Shown here: positions 6,474 to 12,751 of the stretch, one piece after another
How positions within the stretch are numbered: the first letter of the stretch is position 1
How the letters are laid out: each line of letters opens with the position of its first letter
Source of the DNA: JAYYZW01 sp036339995
GTDB taxonomy: Bacteria > Pseudomonadota > Gammaproteobacteria > Ga0077536
Length of the DNA stretch: 16,134 bases
Direction of reading: 5' to 3'
NCBI GenBank assembly: GCA_036339995.1
Contig: JAYYZW010000099.1
Coordinates: forward strand, 1-16,134
Notes under the pieces: model-generated
The model's database searches: none
Seen by the model: the letters and a program-made list of their open reading frames with translations, nothing else
Told to the model about the DNA's origin: nothing
Translations under genes and position numbers: made by a program

Positions 6474-8237
6474 ATGACAAAAAATGCTGAATTGGCCGAT
6501 TGGGTAAAAGACGTTGCCGCGCAGACTAAACCCGATCGGATCCACTGGTGTGACGGCTCCGACGAAGAAAACCGGGGTCTGATCGAATTGATGCTCAAAA
6601 ACGGCAATTTGATCCCCCTGAACCCGAACTCCCACCCAAATTGTTACCTGCACCGCTCCGATCCCAACGACGTCGCGCGGGTCGAGCATCTCACCTTCGT
6701 CTGCACTCCTGAGCGCGACGAAGCCGGCCCGAACAACAACTGGATGACGCCCGACGAGGCGCATGCCAAGGTCGACGCCCTGTTCGAAGGCTGCATGCGG
6801 GGCCGCACGATGTACGTCGTGCCTTACCTGATGGGGCCATATGGTTCACCCTATGCGCGGCCTGGAGTGGAAATCACCGACAGTCCCTACGTCGTCCTCA
6901 ACATGCGGATCATGGCGCGGATCGGCACGCGGGCGCTCAAGCATATCGACTCGACGAAAAGCTTCGTAAAAGGTCTTCACTCAATCGGGGATCTGGATCC
7001 TGAACGCCGCTACATCATGCACTTCCCGAATGAACTGATGATCAAGAGCATCGGCTCGGGCTATGGAGGCAACGCGCTGCTCGGCAAGAAATGTCATGCG
7101 CTGCGCATCGCGAGCGCCCAGGCGAGGACCGAAGGCTGGCTTGCTGAGCACATGTTGATTCTCGGTATCGAAGATCCAGCAGGTAATACGAGTTACGTGG
7201 CTGCGGCATTTCCATCGGCCTGCGGCAAGACCAATTTGGCAATGCTTGTTCCACCGGATGCGTTCGAGGATTGGAAAGTCTGGACCGTCGGCGACGACAT
7301 TGCGTGGATGCACCTCGCGGACGACGGCCGCTTATGGGCGATCAATCCGGAAGCAGGATTCTTCGGCGTCGCGCCCGGGACCAGCCTCAAGACCAACTCG
7401 AACTGCATAAACACGCTTGGCCGCGAGGCCATATATACCAACGTCGCCCTGACATCCGATCAGCAACCTTGGTGGGAAGGCATCGACGGCGACAAGCCGG
7501 CGGTCCTCATCGACTGGCAGGGACGCGAACACGATCCGGATGTCACCGGACCCGCCGCGCATCCCAACTCGCGCTTCACGGTCGCGGCGAGCCAATGTCC
7601 GAGTTTTTCACCTGAAGGGAACGCGCCGCAAGGCGTGCCGATTTCGGCGATCATCTTCGGTGGCCGGCGTTCGAGCGTGGCACCGCTGGTATTCGAAGCG
7701 CTGGACTGGCAGCACGGCGTGTTCGCGGGTGCGGCCATGGCTTCGGAGACGACCGCAGCGGCGACCGGAGCGGTCGGACAGGTGCGGCGCGATCCGATGG
7801 CGATGAAGCCCTTTTGCGGCTACAACTTCGCTGACTACTGGTCCCACTGGCTGAGCTTCCAGGGGCGCTCCGATAAGCTGCCCCGCGTGTTCCACGTGAA
7901 CTGGTTTCGCAAAGACGACGACGGAAAATTCATGTGGCCCGGATTTGGCGACAACATGCGTGTGTTGCAATGGGTGCTGCAGCGCTGCGCCGGTCGCGGC
8001 AAGGCGGTGAAAACACCGATCGGCTACATACCCGATCCCTCGGCCTTGAACATCAACGGACTCAACCTCGATCGCAATACGGTGAACGCCCTTTTGTCGA
8101 TTGACGCAAAGACCTGGCGCCACGAGATCGACGATATCGAAGCTTATTTCGAGACGTTTGGTGAGAAGCTTCCCCGGGCGCTTTCCGATACGGCTAAGCG
8201 CATCAAGGCAGCGCTGGAAGATCAGCTCGCGACCTGA
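6474..8237 (+). CDS. pckG: Phosphoenolpyruvate carboxykinase (GTP)
   Basis: A 587-residue GTP-dependent PEPCK, the length of the GTP class (about 600) rather than the ATP class (about 540). It converts oxaloacetate and GTP to phosphoenolpyruvate, GDP and CO2, normally the first committed step of gluconeogenesis. AFPSACGKTN at 245-254 is the P-loop of this class with the reactive cysteine C250; VGDDIAWMH at 272-280 is the metal-binding kinase-2 motif; FGGRRSSVAPLV follows downstream. The N terminus (WVKDVAAQTKPDRIHWCDGS) also matches the GTP family. The ATG has GGAG (6463-6466) seven bases upstream. Together with acs it forms a plus-strand acetate-growth pair. It converges on phaR with only 19 bases between them and no visible terminator hairpin, so transcripts may overlap. 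Confidence 0.97.
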   Translation: MTKNAELADWVKDVAAQTKPDRIHWCDGSDEENRGLIELMLKNGNLIPLNPNSHPNCYLHRSDPNDVARVEHLTFVCTPERDEAGPNNNWMTPDEAHAKVDALFEGCMRGRTMYVVPYLMGPYGSPYARPGVEITDSPYVVLNMRIMARIGTRALKHIDSTKSFVKGLHSIGDLDPERRYIMHFPNELMIKSIGSGYGGNALLGKKCHALRIASAQARTEGWLAEHMLILGIEDPAGNTSYVAAAFPSACGKTNLAMLVPPDAFEDWKVWTVGDDIAWMHLADDGRLWAINPEAGFFGVAPGTSLKTNSNCINTLGREAIYTNVALTSDQQPWWEGIDGDKPAVLIDWQGREHDPDVTGPAAHPNSRFTVAASQCPSFSPEGNAPQGVPISAIIFGGRRSSVAPLVFEALDWQHGVFAGAAMASETTAAATGAVGQVRRDPMAMKPFCGYNFADYWSHWLSFQGRSDKLPRVFHVNWFRKDDDGKFMWPGFGDNMRVLQWVLQRCAGRGKAVKTPIGYIPDPSALNINGLNLDRNTVNALLSIDAKTWRHEIDDIEAYFETFGEKLPRALSDTAKRIKAALEDQLAT

Positions 8238-8256
8238 GGGCTGGTATCCTCGCGAT

Positions 8257-8742
8257 CTAGTCAGATTCGTCCGACTTGGCGCCCAGCGTTGTGTTGACGT
8301 TCTTGAAGAAACTGTCCTGCATCTGCTGCCACAAATCGAGGTTCTGCTTCGCGAGATCGTTGAATGCCGATGACATGGGATTCGACGTCGTCGCGTCCTT
8401 CATCTGGTCCTGGAAATGGTTCTGTTGATCGCGGAAAAGCTCGAGACTCTGGCTTAAAAAATCACCCGCGACACCCTGTACGGAGTTTCCGTAAAAGCCG
8501 ATGATCTGTTCAAGGACTTCGGTCGTGAAAAGTGGCTCGCCTTCTTCCTCTTGTTCGATAATGATCTGCAGCAGAATATTGCGCGTGATGTCAGCATCGC
8601 TTTTCTTGTCGATTACGCAGAAGCTCACACCGTCGAGTACGAGCCTGCGTACGTCGCTCAAGGTCACATATTTGCTTTCCGTGGTGTCGTACAAACGCCG
8701 GTTCGGGTATTTTTTTATTACACGTTTGTTTTCGTCATTCAT
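8257..8742 (-). CDS. phaR: Polyhydroxyalkanoate synthesis repressor PhaR
   Basis: A 161-residue regulator. Residues 7-66 (RVIKKYPNRRLYDTTESKYV onward, with VTLSDVRRLV) are the signature PHB/PHA accumulation regulator DNA-binding domain. The following helices (LLQIIIEQEEEGEPLFTTEV; GFYGNSVQGV) are the PHB-binding/accumulation domain. The C-terminal tail is helical and rich in Gln, Asp and Phe (FRDQQNHFQDQMKD, LDLWQQMQDSFF), as in proteins that touch the granule surface. In studied bacteria PhaR represses phasin genes and its own gene and is released when it binds PHA granules. The ATG has AGGTGA about six bases upstream. It is the last gene of the minus-strand block, 53 bases after the thiolase stop, so thiolase and phaR are probably cotranscribed. 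Confidence 0.95.
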   Translation of the reverse strand: MNDENKRVIKKYPNRRLYDTTESKYVTLSDVRRLVLDGVSFCVIDKKSDADITRNILLQIIIEQEEEGEPLFTTEVLEQIIGFYGNSVQGVAGDFLSQSLELFRDQQNHFQDQMKDATTSNPMSSAFNDLAKQNLDLWQQMQDSFFKNVNTTLGAKSDESD

Positions 8743-8795
8743 CGCCGTTCACCTGATTCTTTGACCGACCGCTGCCCGGTATTGCATTTTGAGGG

Positions 8796-9974
8796 TCAAC
8801 GCTCAACCGCAAGCGCTACACCCTGCCCGCCTCCGATACACAAGGTCGCGAGGCCCTTGTGAGCCTCGCTGCGGTTCATTTCGTGTAATAGTGTCACGAG
8901 TATCCGCGCTCCAGACGCGCCGATCGGATGTCCCAGTGCGATCGCGCCGCCGTTGACGTTCACTTTGCTCGCATCCCAGGAGAGATCTCTGTTGACCGAG
9001 ATCGCCTGCGCTGCAAAGGCTTCATTGGCCTCCACGAGATCGAGATCACCGACTTGCCAGCCGGCTTTATCGAGGCATTTTCTCGTCGCCGGGATCGGTC
9101 CTGTGCCCATCATTGCTGGATCGACGCCGGCGCTGGCGCCGGCCTTGATCGTCGCCATGAACTCGAGTCCCAATTCCGCCGCTTTTCCCTTCGACATGAC
9201 GACGACAGCGGCTGCCCCGTCGTTGATGCCTGACGCATTGCCGGCGGTCACCAGGCCGTCGGGTTTGAACGCAGCGCGGAGTTTCGCGAGGCTCTCGGCC
9301 GTCGAATCGGCGCGCGGAAATTCGTCGTGCGCGAAAACAACGGGATCACCCTTGCGCTGCGGAACTTCCACTTCGACGATCTCGTCCGCAAAGCGGTTCT
9401 CTGCCTGAGCCGCAGCCGTCTTTCGCTGTGTCTGCGCCGCGAATTCATCCTGATCTAAGCGGCTGACCCCATATTTCTCGGCGACGTTCTCGGCCGTGAT
9501 ACCCATGTGATAACCGTTGAACGCATCCCACAGACCATCGACGATCATCGAATCGAGCATCTTCCAATCGCCCATCTTCTGGCCGCTGCGGGACTTCGGC
9601 AAGACGTGCGGTGCCACACTCATGTTTTCCTGACCACCGGCGATGATGATGTCGGCGTCTCCGCAGCGCACGGCCTGGGCGGCGAGATGCACGGCCTTGA
9701 GGCCGCTGCCGCAGACTTTGTTGATCGTCAGTGCGGGGGTGGTGTGTGGCAGACCGGCTGCCATGGCGGCCTGGCGGGCTGGATTCTGTCCCGTGCCGGC
9801 AGTCAACACCTGGCCCATGATGACTTCGTCGACTGCAGCGGGATCGATTCCGGTTCTTTCAAGCAGGGCGCGTATGACCAATGCCCCCAGTTCGTGGGCG
9901 GGGACGTTCGCCAGCGAACCCCCGAAAGTCCCGATCGCCGTGCGCAGCGCGGCGATGATAACGGCGTCTTGCAT
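8796..9974 (-). CDS. phaA: Acetyl-CoA C-acetyltransferase (biosynthetic-type thiolase)
   Basis: A 392-residue thiolase that joins two acetyl-CoA to acetoacetyl-CoA, or runs in reverse. The catalytic residues are in place: nucleophilic C88 (NKVCGSGLKA), H349 (NGGAIALGHPIGASG) and C379 (CIGGGQGVA), matching the PhaA/AtoB short-chain class in length and spacing. The open frame reaches 10136, but ATG at 9974 matches the family N terminus (MQDAVIIAALRTAIG) and has AAGGAG (rc of 9981-9986) six bases upstream. It sits between lpd and phaR. The phaR neighbour favours a storage role (PhaA), while degradative use (AtoB) cannot be ruled out because phaB and phaC are not in the window. A 103-base gap after lpd contains a plausible promoter of its own. 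Confidence 0.93.
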   Translation of the reverse strand: MQDAVIIAALRTAIGTFGGSLANVPAHELGALVIRALLERTGIDPAAVDEVIMGQVLTAGTGQNPARQAAMAAGLPHTTPALTINKVCGSGLKAVHLAAQAVRCGDADIIIAGGQENMSVAPHVLPKSRSGQKMGDWKMLDSMIVDGLWDAFNGYHMGITAENVAEKYGVSRLDQDEFAAQTQRKTAAAQAENRFADEIVEVEVPQRKGDPVVFAHDEFPRADSTAESLAKLRAAFKPDGLVTAGNASGINDGAAAVVVMSKGKAAELGLEFMATIKAGASAGVDPAMMGTGPIPATRKCLDKAGWQVGDLDLVEANEAFAAQAISVNRDLSWDASKVNVNGGAIALGHPIGASGARILVTLLHEMNRSEAHKGLATLCIGGGQGVALAVER

Positions 9975-10015
9975 CACGGTCTCCTTCAGGCCCGACCCGA
10001 GCGGTCGATACCGAT

Positions 10016-10044
10016 AATCTACGTTGCAGTGCACCATTATGCAA
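10016..10044 (-). promoter_or_regulatory. Predicted thiolase promoter with overlapping TGC-rich dyad (candidate PhaR operator)
   Basis: On the minus strand, TTGCAT (rc of 10039-10044) and TAGATT (rc of 10016-10021; four of six) are separated by 17 bases. TTGCA and TGCAA form a dyad at 10040-10044 and 10024-10028, and five TGC triplets lie between about 10024 and 10054. Published PhaR sites in other bacteria are TGC-rich dyads, so this is a sensible place for PhaR to act. The assignment is inference. Confidence 0.4.
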
Positions 10045-10077
10045 GCGCAGCACACGCGGAAAATTTTGAATGAAGTT

Positions 10078-11490
10078 CTAGTAGTGGATGGTACGCCCGT
10101 CGACTGCCAGTGCCGCCTCGTGCATCGATTCGGCAAGGGTTGGATGACCGTGTACCGTGCGCGCGATATCTTCGGCGCTGGCGCCGAACTCCATCGCCAG
10201 CACCGCCTCGGCGATGAGTTCCGAGGCGTTTGGACCGACGATATGGACTCCGAGAATGGCGTCGGTTTCGGCGTCGGCGATGATCTTGACGAGGCCCTCA
10301 GTGTCGCCCATGGCCCGTGCCCGGCCGCTCGCGAGGAATGGAAAGCTACCGACCTGAATCTCGCGGCCGGCAGCCTTGAGATCCTGCTCGGTATGTCCTG
10401 CCCAGGCGATCTCAGGCCAGGTGTAGATGACCCACGGGATCAAGTCGAGATCGACATGGGACTTTTGTCCGGCGATGCGTTCAGCGACCGCAATGCCTTC
10501 CTCGCTCGCCTTGTGAGCGAGCATCGGTCCGCGCACGCAATCGCCGATGGCGTAAATGTTTTCGACTCCCGTGCGACAGTGCGAGTCGACGACGATGAAG
10601 CCGCGTCTGTCGATCTCGAGACCGGCGTTTTCCAGCGCTAGCCCGTCGGTATTGGGCTGGCGCCCGACCGCGACGATCAACTTGTCGAATTTAGTAGTCT
10701 TCTCTTCACCGTCGGCCTCGAAACGCACGGTGACGCGTCCGCGCTGGACCTTCGCTTCGGTCACCTTGGCGCCGAGGCGGATGTCGAGCCCCTGACGCTT
10801 GAGGATCTTGAGCGACTCTTTCGAGATCGTCACATCGGCGCCGGCGAGAAACTCGTCGAGGGCCTCCAGGATCACGACTTCGGAGCCGAGGCGGCGCCAG
10901 ACGCTGCCGAGTTCGAGTCCGATAACGCCGGCGCCGATGACACCAAGCTGTTTCGGAACCTCGTCGAAGGCCAGTGCACCCGTGGAATCAACGATGAGTG
11001 TCTGATCAATCGGCGCTGGTGGGATCGTCGCCGGCACTGATCCCGTGGCGACGACAATATGCTGCGCGGTTACCGTCGCCCGTTTTCCGCCACTGCCCTC
11101 GACTACGATCTGGTCGGCCGTTTTGAAACTGCCGGATCCCTTGAGCCAGGTGACATTGTTCTTTTTGAACAGGCCGACGATGCCCTGTGTCAAAGTGCCG
11201 ACGATTTTCTCCTTTCGTATCTGCATCGATGCGACGTCGATGGAGGCCTTGGCGTTGATGCCGTGCTCCGCAGCATGCAGTTCGAGAAATTCGAAGTGAT
11301 GCGACGAGTCGAGTAGCGCCTTGGATGGAATACACCCGACGTTCAGGCACGTTCCCCCGAGAACCGGTTTGCTCGAATCGTCGAGCCACTGCTCCACACA
11401 AGCGGTGCTAAATCCGAGCTGGGCGGCGCGGATGGCTGCAACATAACCGCCCGGTCCGCCGCCGATTACGATGACGTCGTATATGTCCAT
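10078..11490 (-). CDS. lpdA: Dihydrolipoyl dehydrogenase (E3)
   Basis: A 470-residue flavoprotein that reoxidises the dihydrolipoyl arm of 2-oxo acid dehydrogenase complexes and passes electrons to NAD+. The FAD turn GGGPGG is at residues 10-15. The redox disulfide is GGTCLNVGCIPSK with C48 and C53. The NAD turn GVIGAGVIGLELGS spans 183-196. The active-site end HGHPTLAE carries H449 and E454, contributed across the dimer. Length is typical. ATG at 11490 begins right at the FAD fold, but no Shine-Dalgarno sequence is visible in the 18 bases between the sucB stop and this start, so translation probably depends on coupling to sucB. Its place in the sucA-sucB run indicates the 2-oxoglutarate dehydrogenase complex as the main partner. 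Sharing with pyruvate dehydrogenase is possible. Confidence 0.97.
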   Translation of the reverse strand: MDIYDVIVIGGGPGGYVAAIRAAQLGFSTACVEQWLDDSSKPVLGGTCLNVGCIPSKALLDSSHHFEFLELHAAEHGINAKASIDVASMQIRKEKIVGTLTQGIVGLFKKNNVTWLKGSGSFKTADQIVVEGSGGKRATVTAQHIVVATGSVPATIPPAPIDQTLIVDSTGALAFDEVPKQLGVIGAGVIGLELGSVWRRLGSEVVILEALDEFLAGADVTISKESLKILKRQGLDIRLGAKVTEAKVQRGRVTVRFEADGEEKTTKFDKLIVAVGRQPNTDGLALENAGLEIDRRGFIVVDSHCRTGVENIYAIGDCVRGPMLAHKASEEGIAVAERIAGQKSHVDLDLIPWVIYTWPEIAWAGHTEQDLKAAGREIQVGSFPFLASGRARAMGDTEGLVKIIADAETDAILGVHIVGPNASELIAEAVLAMEFGASAEDIARTVHGHPTLAESMHEAALAVDGRTIHY

Positions 11491-11508
11491 GATCGAAGTC
11501 TAATCGTC

Positions 11509-12726
11509 CTATATTTCCAGAAGCATCCGCGCCGGGTCTTCGAGCGTCCGGCGGATCGTATCGAGAAACTGAACTGCTTCGCGTCCATCGATGATGCGGT
11601 GATCGTAGGAAACGGCGAGATACATCATCGGCCGGATCACAACTTCATCATTCTCTGCAACCGGGCGCGGTTGAATCTTGTGCATGCCGAGTATCGCGCT
11701 CTGCGGCGGATTGATGATCGGGGTCGATATCAGCGAGCCGTAGACGCCGCCGTTGCTGATGGTGAAGGTTCCACCCGACAGTTCGTCGATTGTCAGTTTG
11801 GCATCGCGCGCCCGCTCGCCGACATCGCGGATCTTGCGTTCGACGTCGGCAAACGCCATGCGGTCGACGTCGCGGAGAATGGGAACGACCAAGCCGCGCT
11901 TCGAACCCACGGCCACGCCGATGTCGAAATAGCCGTGATACATGATGTCGTCGCCGTCAACCGAGGCGTTCACGATCGGGAATTTCTTCAATGCCTCGAC
12001 GGCCGCTTTCACGAAGAAAGACATAAATCCGAGGCGCACGCCGAACCGCTCCTCGAATTCCATCTTGAAGCGGTTGCGAAGATCCATCACCGGGTGCATG
12101 TTGACTTCATTGAAGGTGGTCAGCAGCGCACTTTCGTGTTGTGCGGACAGCAGTCTTTCGGCCGTGCGTTTGCGCAAACGCGTCATCGGTACGCGCTCCT
12201 CGACACGGCTCGTGTCCATTGTTGCGGGGCGCTCCTGAACCTGAGGCGTGACTTCGATGACTTCCGCCTTCGCCGGTTCGCTCCCCTTTTCGAGATAGGC
12301 CAGGACGTCGGCCTTGAGCAGGCGGCCGCCCTTGCCGGTCCCTTCGATGTGGCTCGCATCGAGGCCATGCTCCTCGATCAGCTTGCGCACCGCTGGGCCG
12401 AGTTTCGCGACGGGCTCGGTGGCAGGAGCCGCTGCCTGCGATGTCGGCGGCACCGCCACCGGCGCACCCGCACTAACCGACGCGGTGCCCTCCGTGTCGA
12501 TCACTGCGAGCACTTCGTCCTCCAGCACGATATCACCGGTCTGCTTGCGGAGTTCGGTGATAACGCCCGATTCCGGCGCAGTTATCTCCAGTGTCACCTT
12601 GTCGGTTTCGAGATCGATCAGGTTATCGCCGCGCTCCACACGCTCACCGATCTGCTTGAACCAGTCCAGTAAGGCGGCGTCCGGTACGGACTCGGCGAGT
12701 ACAGGTACCTTCACTTCGATTATCAC
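11509..12726 (-). CDS. sucB: Dihydrolipoyllysine-residue succinyltransferase (2-oxoglutarate dehydrogenase E2)
   Basis: A 405-residue E2 core enzyme. It has one lipoyl domain at 1-78 with the lipoylated lysine K43 in DLETDKVTLE, an Ala/Pro-rich linker at about 83-106, a peripheral-subunit-binding domain at 108-146 (LGPAVRKLIEEHGLDASHIE), a second linker, and the catalytic domain from about 175. The catalytic motif is YDHRIIDGREA, with H376 and D380. A single lipoyl domain is typical of SucB, whereas AceF often has two or three. It transfers the succinyl group to CoA in the TCA cycle. The start is GTG at 12726, with GAGGAA (rc of 12733-12738) six bases upstream. It lies 25 bases after sucA and 18 before lpd, clearly one operon. 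Confidence 0.97.
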   Translation of the reverse strand: MIIEVKVPVLAESVPDAALLDWFKQIGERVERGDNLIDLETDKVTLEITAPESGVITELRKQTGDIVLEDEVLAVIDTEGTASVSAGAPVAVPPTSQAAAPATEPVAKLGPAVRKLIEEHGLDASHIEGTGKGGRLLKADVLAYLEKGSEPAKAEVIEVTPQVQERPATMDTSRVEERVPMTRLRKRTAERLLSAQHESALLTTFNEVNMHPVMDLRNRFKMEFEERFGVRLGFMSFFVKAAVEALKKFPIVNASVDGDDIMYHGYFDIGVAVGSKRGLVVPILRDVDRMAFADVERKIRDVGERARDAKLTIDELSGGTFTISNGGVYGSLISTPIINPPQSAILGMHKIQPRPVAENDEVVIRPMMYLAVSYDHRIIDGREAVQFLDTIRRTLEDPARMLLEI

Positions 12727-12751
12727 GGTATTTTCCTCGTTTGGTTTCTTA

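Noticed and set aside
9975..10136. Longer N terminus for the thiolase starting at 10136.
   Set aside because: It would overlap the end of lpd and adds 54 residues absent from thiolases; ATG 9974 has a strong AAGGAG.
11599..12672. Long plus-strand ORF (357 codons) opposite sucB.
   Set aside because: A shadow of sucB with biased His, Arg and Asp content and no ribosome site.
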